Origin: Hymenolepis diminuta
Taxonomy: Eukaryota > Platyhelminthes > Cestoda > Cyclophyllidea > Hymenolepididae
Direction: 5' to 3'
Assembly: GCA_900708905.1 (NCBI GenBank)
Contig: CAADRB010000013.1
Span: forward strand, 1,493,331 to 1,557,330
Length of the DNA stretch: 64,000 bases
Below, in pieces: positions 40,570 to 53,115 of the stretch. The position numbers and the translations under genes are program-made. The notes under the pieces were generated by a model. The model saw nothing but the letters and a program-made list of their open reading frames with translations, was not told the DNA's origin and searched no databases. The stretch's first letter is position 1; the number at the start of each line of letters is the position of its first letter.

Positions 40570-43500
40570 GCTTAACCCAGAATTGGTAAGTGCAATTCAA
40601 ACTTCTAAATTAGGAATATCGTATCGTTTACCTTTTCCATGAACATCGTAATGAAATTAGTTGAAACGGTAAAGAAGTGGAATTTAAAGGAGTGGAAAAT
40701 AAAGAATAGTAAATAGAAGAAATGCTGAAAGATTTCTCAAAAACTTCTTATAATTTCTGGAGTAATATTAATCTAATTCGTTTTAATAAAACATCATGTT
40801 CACGTTTTCGTATTCGTTTGAACTTTTCTCCGTTTACACAGGTGGAGAATATTGATCACTAATTTGTACCAGTCTTTTTCGCGATAACTCAGATTTTTCC
40901 TGTAAAATCCAACACACGTCGATTACAAGACTGGCGGTGCAGACGCTCGATCCCCGCGCTCTCCCTCGTTGGCCACCTTATTCTTCTTTCTCTCTCTCTC
41001 TCTCTCGAGTTTCCATTCCCATTGCACGATATAATTTGGGTTACCCTCAACTCTTGGCTTTCTGATTTGAAAATCGCATTGATTACTGTTAGTTGATGGT
41101 TGTTTATCTATAGCTCTAACAATACTTTGGAGAAAATGTCGCTCTTTTTTCTGTTATAGGTACACAAACTGAAGAAAGAAGGGAGCAATTAAAAACCATT
41201 TCAAACTCAATTTAGGAGTGGATAATGACTAATGGCAGGTTGTACATAAAAAGAGCAAATATTACGAAAAGGGCAACGACTAGTGATGAAACGCAACAGA
41301 CGAATTCTATGATCATAAAAGCGGTAATGTAATAAGGGAAATATTTAGCGAAATAGAGCTAATAACGTAAAGCCTCAAAAACTTCATAACCGTAGAAGAT
41401 AATTATTTAAGTACTTAATATTTAATATCCCCATAATCCGGATATAACACAGCAAAAGCATAGGTCAACTCTTAACAGACCCGCTAATTTACATACCAGA
41501 AGTCAACTTTAAGGTGACTCCGAAAATCATAGTTCTAAGGTTATGCCAAATATATCTCATTCTACCGATCACTTAATAAGAGTGGATTCATTTTGTCCAC
41601 TGAAGTGAACAAGCTTTTGAACTGATTGCATTAGCCTGCTTGAGAGAACTTTGCCCGTTATATTTAAGGAAGTATAGATGCAGACAGTAAAGTTGAGGTA
41701 ACCATCTTATATTTCATTAAACTGCTTATATTTCCATTGATCGGTTAAATGCAAAGAATTTGCATAACTGGATTTCTTTCACATAATCTGATTCTGGTTC
41801 ATCAGAATCATGTACAATACATACTGGAATTTCTGAACAAGGTATAAGGAAACATTCACATTTCACTCTCTTCTCTCACTACTATAGAGATTTGAAAACT
41901 TTGCACTCTCCTGTTCAACTCATTTCTTTGATATGAAGTGAGAGTGAAAACTTTTACCAAATAAAATGCGAGACTAAAGAATATTTTTGGCCGAACAGTG
42001 AGTGACAAAATTTTGAATAATGCCGAAGAAAATGAATTTCCATTGACACAGTGGTCGATGTGCACGGCTGCTACGTCAGAGATCACGGGATCAATGCCCA
42101 TCGGAGCACATTCTATGTCATTAGTTAATTCTGGCTGATAGAAAATATGTTAGAAGGAGCGTCTTTCATGATGGAGACTCCAGAGCACGCTTTCTCTCCC
42201 TTGTTTGTATTGTTAACATTTTCCAAGTTGGCTTGTCATTCATCAAAAAACTATCCGAAAAGTTTGTACACATCTGAGGGTATGTCGGTTTGACAAACTT
42301 ATCAAAGCTAACTGTCTCCAGTTTACTCTATGAAAATTTATTCGTTACACTTCATTTAAGTTTCATGATAAGTTGGATGGGAATAGCTATTCTGTCTATT
42401 GCGTTGCTACGACCGCCTTTCACAGAAACTTTTAAGCACAGCCTTATTTATGTATTAAGATAGGCATAGCTGGTTTTTACTACCTCAAGTCAAGAAAACC
42501 GAGTTTTTTAATTGGCTCAAACCTATCCGAATCCGCAAGGAGTCAATTAAAGTTCTAAAGAGCATTTGTGTGAGCGATTTCCTCCCGTTCATTTTTATAT
42601 TAATGGCATTCTTCCATTAATTATTATGAAGGAAATTTGTAGTATGCACGCGGTGACTTATAGACTTGCTTACATTTAGACACCAGTGATTGACAGCTTT
42701 GGACATGAACTAGTCATGCAGTATGCATACGATGTACAATCGATTTTTATGGCCTAATGGTGACCTTGCGTCATTTAAATTAGATCAAACCAATTGATTA
42801 CCTATTTCGCTCTACGTCGTGCATGCTGTTAAGCCGTTTTTTTCGCCTCCCCTAATTTCAATTTTACTATAAAGTGCCCTTAACTGAACAAGATCTTTCC
42901 TTTAGGAAACCTAATCGGATGCTTTCAGTGCACTCGGTGCACTCTTAAATTCATTCTTCATGTAATGAACTATTTATTACTGAATTCCTAAAGTCGGACA
43001 TGAATATGAGAGACCACCAGCGAAGAGGCCATTGCTACCATTATTGGTCAACCAGACGACCAATCATTTACCCCATATTCAACCCAATACAAATACACTT
43101 ATTTTCTCAAAAGAGAACGGTTCGTTTGAGCTAATAGCCTTCGTCCTTCTTCCTTATAGGGTCTAAGTACTTTTATCCCTAAAAAGGGGGCAGATGAGTG
43201 TTATAAAACTCTCTAATTTAGTTTGACTTGGATTGATCAAGACTTGTGATATTTAAAATTCTTCTAAACAATTGCTCTGTATGCACTCTTAAATAATTAT
43301 TACCTGACCTTAAACACCTGCATCTATAATTAGTAAGATCAATATTTACTGCCGTCCAACCAATTATGGTAGCGGTCTGTAGAAAGTACGCTATGCAATT
43401 TTATTACAGATGATCATTATAACTGCGACTAAAGTATATCGAGATGTTAAAGAATGTTATGATTGCAAGTCAATAATAGAAATAGTTCAACCAGACACTG

Positions 43501-43953
43501 ATCTGAAGTTTAACATGTCCGTACCCTCAAACATAGAGAGAACTTCATGAAATAACGGAAAGGTGGAATAACTGCAATCAAACTTCATTAATAATGAGAA
43601 ATCCATATAATATTTCATAGAAATTGACTAGATTGATTGGATATTTACCGACAAGTTAAAGAAACAAAAGAAAACATTCACCTTAAAGCCTTCATTCTGA
43701 GCGGATAGTATTCGAATAAGGTTACCGACCATCTTCTTGTATATGTTGGATTGTACATCCAATTTCATGACTTACAAATTAATCATTTTTCATATATTTC
43801 TTTACAATATTAATTTATAACTATTTTTATACTGTTTAATATATTTTTACAAATAAATTTCTTTATTTCACTAAATCCGGATCTGAAATTTTCGTTTAAC
43901 TAAACTGGCAGACTTCACGCGCACTATCATTTGACTTTTATGCGAGCACAGAT
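40570..43953. other. Intergenic, upstream of the RING gene
   Basis: Holds a (TC)9 tract at 40989-41006 inside a GC-richer pyrimidine region (40930-41020). A minus-strand ATG-started 81-codon frame (41856-42101) is balanced in composition but lacks family support. The 150 bp before the RING gene are extremely AT-rich, including TATTTTTACAAATAAATT. Confidence 0.5.
40989..41006. repeat. (TC)9 microsatellite
   Basis: CT dinucleotide tract ending in TCGAG. Confidence 0.9.
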
Positions 43954-44961
43954 ATGGAACAACTAACTTGCGCTATCTGTCAGGAAGGTATAACTCTCCC
44001 TGTTGGGCAACCGGATTGTTGCGAACATAAATACTGCACTTCTTGTCTTGAAGATTGGGTGGAAGTAAATAGCAGTTGTCCACAGGATCGAAAACCAATT
44101 CTGAAAATTTTGGTTTCGGAGAAGATAGGAGGCTCCGTTACAAAGGAAGTAGGGCTGAGTTGCGTCTTGAATGGCTAGAAAATTATTTTGACTCATTGTA
44201 TTATTGAATCTCTTAATTATAATTTTTTGCAAGAAGAATTAGGTGATTTTTGGAGATATTTATTTATTTTTTGTGTTTATTTTCAGATACCTGTTTTATA
44301 TATTTCTCCAGCCTTAAGCAACAGTTACAGCAGTCTAGGCGAAGCTATAGGTTACAGCCCGGAGAGTCTCTATGATTATTATGGACTCACTATTCCCCAT
44401 TACCAGCCTTCTTCCCCGAGGTTCGCATTTCAAAATAGATCACCGTATTTGCCTCGACCATTATTCGAGAATTTTGATGAACTGAATCGCTTGAGCAGCG
44501 CAGACCTACAATCAATCTGCAGTTTTGATTTCCTCGATATTGCAGGTACCAAGATAGGTATTAATGCTTGCGAAGATGAAAATCATTCCATCAGTGCTTT
44601 TGAAATGTTGGAATCGCATTGTATGGAGTCGATTGATAATCTTAACAATATATTTGAGGCGGATGACAATATTGACGAATACATTAAAAATATTGTGAAT
44701 TCAAACTTTTACCGTGAATTTAGTTACGCGGACTGGCTTCATCGTCTTGCAAATCTTCTCGCCCATATTTGGGAAGAATTGGATAATAACGTCAACCTAT
44801 ACGGTGATATTATTTCCTGTGGAGCACAATACGGTAACCGCATTTACAACTTAGCGAGGATATACGTGCATGCTGTTCAATTGTTCGAAAATTTCACGGC
44901 TAAGGCAATAAAAATTATATTTTATTTTTATTTTATTATAATGGATAATATTAACTCCTGA
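43954..44961 (+). CDS. RING-finger protein of SCAF11/PHRF1 type, two exons
   Basis: Exon 1 is 43954-44148 (65 codons), intron 44149-44286 (138 bp, GTAGGG...TTTCAG, phase 0), exon 2 44287-44961, for 289 aa. Residues 6-47 form a RING domain: CAIC, then CEHKYC-TSC, then SCPQDRKP, the layout and the CPxDRxP ending typical of SCAF11 and PHRF1, followed by a GGSVTKE|IPV tail as in PHRF1-type RINGs. Such domains act as E3 ubiquitin ligases that recruit an E2. The 220 residues after the RING match nothing I know; they are acidic, Asn/Ser/Tyr-rich and include SFDFLDIAG and a helical YADWLHRLANLLAHIWEEL. No PHD finger is visible. The last 20 codons are AT-rich, and an AATAAA at 44907 overlaps them, so the true 3' end may differ. 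Confidence 0.72.
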
Positions 44962-45113
44962 ATTTGTTTGTCTGAAGCAAAATAGTAGCAAAGTGGAGTC
45001 CCCCTGATGAGTAACTCCCATTCTGCTGCCTTTTTATTAGCACCAATAGATGTCAAAGCCGTGAACTCTGACCTCAGAGGTGCACGTTAGCAATCCGTTA
45101 AAACACGGAGATC

Positions 45114-45135
45114 ATATATATATATATATATATAT
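45114..45135. repeat. (AT)11 microsatellite
   Basis: AT tract between the RING gene and the following small gene. Confidence 0.9.
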
Positions 45136-45263
45136 CGATATGACCTCAGAAAAGTGTTTCATTATAGTCGTTCTAAATGCTAGCGGACAACGAATGACAA
45201 TTATGAATTCATTTTCTTAAATATGGATTTTTGCTTAATTTTAAATATTTATTAACTTTCTAG

Positions 45264-45746
45264 ATGTCTCGATCGGGTAACGCATTTGACCACCTCAGAG
45301 CAGAGGACGAAATCCCATTTAAAATACTTAAATTTTGGCTTAAAAAATACTTGAAATTACTTCAGCCGCTGTGTGGACTGGTAAGCTAATTTAAAAAATC
45401 GATTTGGTGGAGGCATAAGCTTATATATTTATTTTTTTATTTTTCGTATCTTTATTTCTCATTTCAAATCATTTTGTATAGGTGAACATTGCTCGGTCTT
45501 CCTGGTCTTCATTAACCGTGAGCAATATTGAAAGTGCACTAAAACTCTCGAGGGATGCTTCATGCCATCTCATACATTCCTTCGGAAGGTAAGTCAATTT
45601 AATATATGCATTCACAATCACACCCCTAAAATTAATTTAAAACCTAAATATGACGCTTTTTTTACCTTATTAGACAAAATAACTTAAATGGCTTGGGAAC
45701 CAGTGGAATCTACCATTCGTTTGGAAATTATGATACATCTTGGTAA
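45264..45746 (+). CDS. 98-aa orphan protein, three exons
   Basis: Exons 45264-45380, 45482-45588 and 45674-45746 join in consistent phases (0, then 2) through introns of 101 and 85 bp with GTAAGC...TATAG and GTAAGT...TTAG ends. The product starts MSRSGNAFDHLRAEDEIPF, has a basic amphipathic stretch (KILKFWLKKYLKLLQPLCGL) and ends in GNYDTSW, then TAA overlapping an AATAAA. No family is recognised; the fold looks mainly helical in its first 75 residues. An acceptor-like CTTTCTAG lies directly before the ATG, so the first codon may be supplied by an upstream exon, by trans-splicing, or this may be the tail of the RING gene 302 bp upstream. The call rests on three phase-compatible splice pairs, not homology. 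Confidence 0.5.
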
Positions 45747-46706
45747 ATAAAGGCTAAAATTTTACATAAATTTATACATTCTCATTATATTTTTATGCAA
45801 TTATCCTCTCTTGTTTAATTCAAGTCGCCAGTGCCGGACTTTTGGTTTTTATTTACTGAAAAAGATCATGCGGCTTTTTAAAGATTCTAATTGCAGTGGA
45901 AATTTTAGTGATAATTGAATTAGAGGTTTTTTAGTTAATAACTATTTATTCCGGATGCTTAAACTCTTCTGGAGTGCTTATTAACACAAAATAAGGGGTT
46001 AAAATAGCATTAGATTTCTTAATTTTCTGAAAGAAATCTCTTAATCATTATTTATTCCCACTGTCCAATGTTGGTGCTGAAGGATACAATTTACATACTT
46101 TTGAAATAATATTATCCAAAACTTAAGATAAGAAAGCGAATAAATGTCACTGCAAGGTTAAATCTATCGTCATCCACTGATTGATCATATTCTGACGCAG
46201 AAGTCTATTAACGCCAATGGTTGGTTCAATCTTCCGCAAGCAATCACTATGAAGTGCAATAGTATAAATAGTTACCAATATATGTCATCAAATTTCTTGA
46301 AATCACAGCGCCTTTGTCTTCTCTGTTTTTCCTCTAGGTTGGGATCATTTATAATCTAGCGATGTTTATTGGGTGGCTAGATCATATCAGCGGTAACTAG
46401 GCTTAGCATCACAACGTAGTCTAACCCATGAAAATAAGGTTAATTATTTTAATCGACCTCGTTAAGCCATAACATGAATTGCACAGTGTTACAGAGACCT
46501 ATGGGACTTCGATTAATTACGAAGAGAACTTGGAAGATTAGGTATATTAAATGAAGTCGCAATGTCGAAACTATAACATCAACTTTATTTTTTATAAGCC
46601 CGTTTTAAGGTCCGGCGTCATATTGAGCAGAAACATGACATGTATGTAACGAAGTCAAGACAATGAGTTCTAATCTGAATTTTGGAGCGTTGAGTTTAAC
46701 ATATTT
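45747..46706. other. Intergenic between convergent models
   Basis: AT-rich, no supportable feature. A weak resemblance of 46170-46330 to 32130-32310 (blocks such as CAATCTTCYGCAA) was noted but is too loose to call a repeat. Confidence 0.45.
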
Positions 46707-46888
46707 TCAAGAGGAGGAGAATTCGCCTTGCACTTTCTCAATGTTCATTCTGGATTGTTCGTCTCCCGTGTGTGAGATTTTGTCCACAGTATTCAGGTCT
46801 TGATGATAGGTTGATTTAATGGTGCGCTTGGTCGTGCCACCTCGATTAATTCTTCTACCTTTTACAAATAAGGCCAGGCAGATGAGAC
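46707..46888 (-). CDS. Candidate terminal exon with membrane-segment end and cytoplasmic tail
   Basis: A TTGCAG acceptor (AG at 46889-46890) opens the only readable phase (2 bases complete a codon) and gives 59 residues before TGA at 46707. They begin LICLALFV, followed at once by KGRRINRGG and a polar tail containing TVDKISHTGDEQSRMNIEKV. A hydrophobic stretch cut by a phase-1 intron, then a basic stop-transfer cluster and polar tail, is the usual 3' end of a single-pass membrane protein. The exon holding the rest of the membrane helix was not identified; the frame at 46942-47214 (minus) could donate in phase 1 but is not hydrophobic. No family recognised. Confidence 0.38.
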
Positions 46889-46941
46889 CTGCAACGATAC
46901 ATTTAGCGTAACAAAATACCTAATTTGTCCTTTATAAATTC

Positions 46942-47214
46942 TTATCCTTGCGAAGGGGTTGAAAATCTACTTGATCTCATGAAAAAGTTACTAGCGCTCG
47001 ACTTCAGAAATTGGAATTGGACCCCACGTTCCTCTGCAAAACCATCATTCTTCATCAAGCAATTTATATCTAAAGCATTAAACCACCTAGGTGACTCTTG
47101 ATTAATCGTTGCTATATCTAAATATTCTATAAGTTTCTCATTCCGTGGTGTCCAGGGATCCCTCCAGCTGTTTATTTTTATACGTGTAGGTACTCTTTCC
47201 GCAAACACAAACAC
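46942..47214 (-). CDS. Weak candidate coding segment, unknown product
   Basis: A minus-strand frame of 90 codons reads like protein (INSWRDPWTPRNEKLIEYLD, then GFAEERGVQFQFLKSS) and could begin after an acceptor-like TTTAGTAG at about 47226. It ends in TAA but offers phase-1 donor-like sites (GCTA|GTAACT, TCAA|GTAGAT) near its end that could join the terminal exon at 46888. The polypyrimidine tract is poor and no family is recognised. Confidence 0.22.
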   Translation of the reverse strand: MFVFAERVPTRIKINSWRDPWTPRNEKLIEYLDIATINQESPRWFNALDINCLMKNDGFAEERGVQFQFLKSSASNFFMRSSRFSTPSQG

Positions 47215-47593
47215 GACCTCACGGAACTACTAAATTCCCCTCCATTTCACACTCTTGTGGTTGTTCTCTCCTTTCTGAGACTTCCGCTAATAAACCTGCA
47301 TGCCCTAATTGTTTTCCATTGTCTTTTATCCTGTAGTGATGGTGGTAGAAACTAGGCCATATCTCGCAGATTATCTACGGGACAGAAACTAGATATTTGA
47401 CCGTTTATCTCTTTTAAACACTGCACATTAAGATATCTTCATATCTACACTTTGGCCAGACTGCTTTGTTACGTCCTTTCACTTCACAGCTTCAGTCGTG
47501 ATCTTGTGAAGCTATTTTATGATCAGTGAATGTTATCTGAATATCCCAATACCTCACTTAATTTCATACAATACGTTGATCATAAATTAAGGG

Positions 47594-47967
47594 TTACTTC
47601 AAAATAAGGTTTGGTTTGATAACCCACCAGTAGGAGCAATAAACCAAATTATGTTGTTTACTGCTGAAGTTTTCAGACAGTGGCGATGGTTTGTCTCCTA
47701 ATTACATCATGACAAATTTGTAGTTTTACCAGAACGTATTCACAATACCACGGTAATTTGCTGTCAATTTAGTTAATTACGTAAGACGTTAGCATTTAAA
47801 CGCAATTCATCTAGAATTTGATCAGTTGAACTAACTCTGTGTTTTATCCACTCGAAACTACCTGCAAATCTGCACTTATTTGTGGTGCTATATACTAAAT
47901 CTTCGGAAGAAGTAGATGACCCATTTTCAGGCGCATACTTCTGCAAATGTCCAGAATTTGTCCTAAC
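47594..47967 (-). CDS. Weak two-exon candidate, unknown product
   Basis: Exon 47967-47862 (acceptor CCCTTCAG, donor TTTGCAG|GTAGTT) joins in phase 1 to 47697-47594 (acceptor AATTAG) across a 164-bp intron and then reaches TAA. The joined reading gives about 69 residues including GHLQKYAPENGSSTSSEDL and SENFSSKQHNLVYCSYWWV. Alternatively the first exon reads on without splicing to a stop at 47773. No family recognised; chance is a serious alternative. Confidence 0.2.
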
Positions 47968-49543
47968 CTGAAGGGATATAAAATCTAAATTCATTAAAAG
48001 AGATAAGAAGCACTATTTACCAGCTCCTTGTGATCAATCTGTTGAGGTCATTTCGAACGCGTATACTGTTGTTACCTTAAACCATCAGATGATAGCGCCA
48101 CATCAAGTGAACAAAAATGAACTCGGCAATCTACAGAAATTTGGACTCGCTAAGGCGGTATGATCAACCATGCAATTAATTAAACAGGCCGCTCTGGATA
48201 CCGTGAACACGAAGTCCTTCAGGAAATGAAGACGTATATCTTGAAATCTAAACATTAAAACATGTAAAAATGTGAATCCAGAAGAATTGTAGGTGGGGAA
48301 AAGCTCCATTAATGCGCCATTTTTAATTCCTTTTGTTCAATCCCTCTCCTTAACCTCTTTTTGAACTATTTCGATTTGACTTTCAAATGCTTTAACATGA
48401 TGATAAATTGTGAGTCGTTTGCTTCGTCTTGGGTGGCGACAAAATTAATTACATCCCAGGATAGCAAAGTCTCACTTCACAGGTTTCTTAATCGAATTTC
48501 TGTCCTCAAAATACAAAATAAAAATAATAGTAATAATTCCCAAGCCTATTTTGGAGAGCGTTTTCCATCGCCTATCTTCGACTAGGTGACATCATTGAGC
48601 CTCTCGAATTCTGCCAGACTCTGTATTAGCCAAACTCAATCAGCGTGGTCGACCATTCCGCTCACTGGGTGCGCACCGATGGTCACAATTCAAGATTTGC
48701 ATATTTCCCGCCAGCATAAAAATGATGATCTTCCGCGCGGACTAATGTCCCAAAAGCCAAACCTTAAAGCCGCGCTAAAATCAATTACACTCAGAAACGC
48801 TTACGTCCAACTACTTTGTCGATTCCGACAAGGACAAGGAGACGCAAATTCATATAAATATTCCGAATTACTGTGGACGATTTTGGTTGGAGACACGTGA
48901 CGACAAAATCACATAACCGACACATCCTACCAAGTTTGTCGAATGACTGCTCGCAAACGGATACGATTATCACACAAATACGACTGAAGTGAACTGTCGT
49001 TCAGCTAATCGAATATGTTTATATATACCGGTCATCTGAAAGGGGAAACCAAAAGCTATCAAAATATATACCAACCTCGTTGACTAGAGGTGTTTTCCGG
49101 TACCCATATTTGGTAGATACTCTGATAAGAAACTCACATTCCGACAGTCCAGTACGGAAAACCAATACGTTCACTGTATCGAACTGTTGACCCCTAACTG
49201 AAGGCCTGCGTGAGAACCGCTACGTCACCTACACATACTGCTGACATTGAAGCCACGAAATGTATAGAAAAAGGTGTATTAAAAGAGGGCAGGGAGAAAC
49301 AATAACAAACAGGGAGTTGTTTATGAGGGAAGAAGTGCATTAGGATGTGTAGAAAATGGGTGGTGATTACACTAAGAAGAGTGAGAACTAGTGCTTGGGG
49401 AAGAGTAAAAAACTGTGATGTGAGTAGCCAACTACAAAGTCGGGTACCCACTAGAAAATCGAAACAGAAGCGAAATAGAACCCGAAAAGGTGTTACAATT
49501 AGACTGACTGTGGAATGGGACGAAATGGTGGAAGGGGTATACA
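47968..49543. other. Intergenic, somewhat GC-richer
   Basis: Includes an open plus-strand frame at 48586-48900 and a minus-strand frame at 48103-48309 with no family support, and the 3' flank of the minus-strand gene ending at 49544. Confidence 0.45.
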
Positions 49544-50501
49544 CTAATGTAAGATATAGGGATCCTGAAAAATCCATCGGTCCTCCTCACATTCGATGGA
49601 TCGTCCAAGAGCTGCCGTCGTCCAAGGAATGTTTTTTGTACCGTTTGAGGTATTCGCTGCTGACCATCCGTAGATTCCTGCATCTAAAGCAGCAAAACAG
49701 TCACTCAAGTCAAAGGAAGCTTTAAGAAATAAAACATGCAATCTGGAGCATACCTGGATCAAATTCCTCATCGGTTTCACTGCCCGAAGAAGCAACATCG
49801 TCATAAATTCCAGAGGCGATAGAAATCCAATCACCTCCATGTAGAGCATAAATCCCTCGCGTTGAGTTAGCAGCAGGAGATTCCGATTTCATTTGTTTTA
49901 GAGAAGAATCCTCCATTACCATAGCCGAAACTTGCATTAAGTCTAGATTCTCCATAGGAATTACAAGAGCTCGTTTACGAGGTGGTGCAATTTCTTCATA
50001 GATAGCTTCATCCTCAGACGTCGCGCAGCTGTAGACATCATTGTAGATTGGGTTGAAGTGTTCGATATCATGATGGCGACGGCCACGACGATTAAGTCGA
50101 GAGATCTTTTGAAGATGGTCCTCCAGGGATGGGGAAGCTGTCGACGGTCGACGCTTAAGAGCCACTGCGGGAGTTGACGGCAATGGAGGAAGATGAAGAG
50201 CCGAAGCTCTCATTATCGGAATCACTGCAGTTCCACAACGGATTCTCCTTGGAATCGGATCGATACTAGACGTCGGTGGGGGAGGAAGGGCAGTTCTTGG
50301 CCTAGAGGGAGCTCCAATATTCGAAGACGCTGTTTTCCGACGTTGAATAGACACAGAACGGCGCAGACTTGGCCAATGAAAACGTTTGACGGACTTCTTA
50401 GACGATTTTGAGGCCGATTTTCGTGGAGTGGCGGTTGAAACGGCGGTCGGTCGCAAAGACACGGTACCGCCGGTCTTGCGACGGTGGATTTTGAACCACA
50501 T
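49544..50501 (-). CDS. 307-aa basic protein with multiple SH2-ligand-like tyrosine motifs; 34-bp intron
   Basis: Exon 1 is 50501-49754, the intron 49753-49720 (34 bp, GTATGC...TTAAAG, phase 1), exon 2 49719-49544. The ATG has an in-frame TGA four codons upstream. Residues 1-75 are Arg/Lys/Ser-rich (TPRKSASKSSKKSVKRF); PPPP lies near residue 75 and a Pro-rich PPLPSTP follows. From about residue 145 come Tyr motifs with acidic or hydrophobic neighbours: NPIYNDVYSC, AIYEEIAPP, GIYALHGG, GIYDDVASSGSETDEE, AGIYGWS. YEEI is the preferred Src-family SH2 ligand, YNDV and YDDV are similar, and the Pro-rich runs could bind SH3 domains, so an adaptor or scaffold role is inferred. No globular domain is recognised. 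The acceptor-like TTGCGTAG shortly before the ATG allows a 5' UTR intron or trans-splicing. Confidence 0.7.
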
Positions 50502-53115
50502 TCTTATCGGTCACCTACGCAAATCGGTGAAAGAAATTGTTATTTAATTCAGTATTAACGACCACTTAGAAATTTGCCATGGGAATTTGACAAACCAGAG
50601 TATTTAAACTAAACGAACGGCACATCCTGTTTTCAGGAAATGATAACTATCTGTTGAATAAATGTATCTTTTTTGAAATGTAACAAAACAAAGAACCTAA
50701 TCGAAACATTTAAATGGGAACAGGATATCTTCCGCCATTAAATTCATTACGAAAACAGGTCCCTTATAATAACCGTACCAGAGAACCAAATTTTCAAAAA
50801 TAATAAACTCCCGCAGAAAACTGATTTAAAATTCAACGGAAAATGCAAATATCCCAGGGTTCTACAAGACAAAACGAAGATTAAACCTCTCAACTGCAAA
50901 GCTCTCCGAATTAAAATGACCTCTTCTGTCAAAATTTCGGATGTTAAGAATAATAATTCAATAGTCCATTCCATACTTCTGATACCACGCCTTGTAAACT
51001 ACTAAAATTTACTCTAAACACCTGGGAGATCACTAACCGATTTGGCAATAAACCTAGTCTAGACAGGAAATGGATTTTATCTCATTTCAGACAACTAAAA
51101 ACACATTTGTCTATGTCTGGTCTTCTGTGCTTACTTCGATCTCCACTTTCTAAGTTTAACAGCAGAGATTAGCATGAAATTACTATTTGTTTAAGACAGT
51201 TATGGAATGCAATAATAACTAAAGGATTTGCGATGAGTGAAGAGCTTCAAGTTTCTCAAATGCCTAGAAAAAATTGGACAAACTTGGGATCAAATGAACG
51301 AACTACATTAGGATGAAGAATTTAGATGAAAAAGCTGTTCCTTTGGATGAAAATGTGAAGTGCTTATGGGAGAAACACAAAGAAGAGACCTACCGGTAAA
51401 CCGGCTGACGACCGAATGCACACATGTGTTCGTTAAGTGCACTTTCACGCGTGCTTAGTGTTTGTTACGGGCATAAGCCAATCAGAAGTTAAGTTAGTCA
51501 TCTGGCTCAGCTGGAGAGATAGCCAATGAGATTCGGGTAGATTTAAGGCGACAGACTATTGGCCAGTACACTTCCTCATGGGCGTGGCCTTGCAGCAATA
51601 TACTCAATGGTGCATCCGGTGCCAAAATCGGTGTGAAGGGAGAAGAAAAGATGGTTATGGTTGTTGTAATTCCGTGAATAAATAATTAAAAGTAGATAAT
51701 CAACGCCTGTTCCGGAAATTGTTGGATAAATCTATGGTTTTATAGAGGTGTTTTAGGTTACAATAACAGTAAATAGATACATCCCGGGCCTAAGGATAAT
51801 TTGATTAATCTTGCCATTAAAGTCCTTCCAAGAAACTAAATGGATGAAGTTATAGTTTATCTTTGAATTCTGGTACTTCAGTAGACGAGATAACATTAAT
51901 TCTTCAAGAAATTTCATTTCTGAAAATATTTGGAGATGTATTTTTTTGAATCTTTCTTATTTTCGTAGGCAAAATTTTAGAGGATCTTATTACATTCTGA
52001 TCGCATGTGAAGAATCTTACTCGCATAAATCGTATTTTCATGGCTTAAAAGAATGGGCGATCTAATACGATTAACACGAACGAAATGTGGTTAGGGCGCT
52101 TAGTAAACAAATGTGGTCCAACATGGGTGGGTCTTACTCATCGTCATGCTGTCGTACGGGCTTTAGGAGTTTTTATTTTCGTTTCTCGTTTACAGAACAC
52201 GGTTTAAATGTTGATTGAGGGTGATATGGTGAGAGATCACTTAAAAATCTTTATGCTTTAGTACCCTTCCCCTTTTGTGACCAATATGTCCGAAAACTGT
52301 ACCTGTCGACACGATCAGAAAATAAATTAAAATTTTCCAAAGAATTTAGTTTACTTGACCACTCGACGATAGTTTTCGAGAATGTTTACATTGTTTTCCC
52401 GAGCTTTTTCATATTCAAATGCAGGATGAAACAATTCGTGAAAGAAATTAAGTACTTTAGTTGATTACATTTGCTACAAATTGTGAATATATGTTTTTAC
52501 TATGACTGATGTTTATCCATATGAAGATTTTATAGCAAACTAGAGCTATTGATATGAAATTTTGTTAAAAAAACTATTTCAAATTTAATTGAGTTTCAGT
52601 CATGTTTACGGATGTAGCATGTTTCGACAAGTCTTTATGATAGATAAATTTAAGACTGATATTGATCCTTTTAAGGAAGTTTTTAATTTGAATTGGCTTC
52701 TAATCTTTTAGGTATCAAAATGGAATATCCGAGATGCCTTGAACAGAATTCACGATATGGTCCAAAAGGGGAGTCATGGCCTGGTGACGTAGGTGTCTGA
52801 CAGACATGATGTGGGCATATCGATATGAAACCTAGACACATCAGTAATAATCAGACGTCAGAAGAATTGGAGATGGGCCTAGGTTATTGACAAGCGGTCA
52901 GTCAGAACCCACTTATAACAAGGCCTTGTCAGCTAGGACAGCTTATGAAAGTTAAATCAGAAATTGCTTAAATCAAACTTTTCTGCTACTTTTTTAAACC
53001 CTTCTCAAACACACAGGGTAACGCCCATAGTCGAAGTTTATCCAGCTTCCTGCTGCCAAATTTTACATGCCTCCGTTTTTTCTCTAATTTTAAAATCATG
53101 TTTTATTTATCTGTA
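50502..53115. other. Intergenic with a CCAAT-rich GC-enriched island
   Basis: The block 51400-51720 differs from its AT-rich flanks: CCAAT boxes at 51477-51486 and 51521-51530, an inverted one (ATTGG) at about 51558, a palindromic ACACATGTGT and an AATAAATAAT near 51677. This could be a solo LTR of another family or a promoter, possibly of the minus-strand gene ending its first exon at 50501. Nothing else is supportable. Confidence 0.45.
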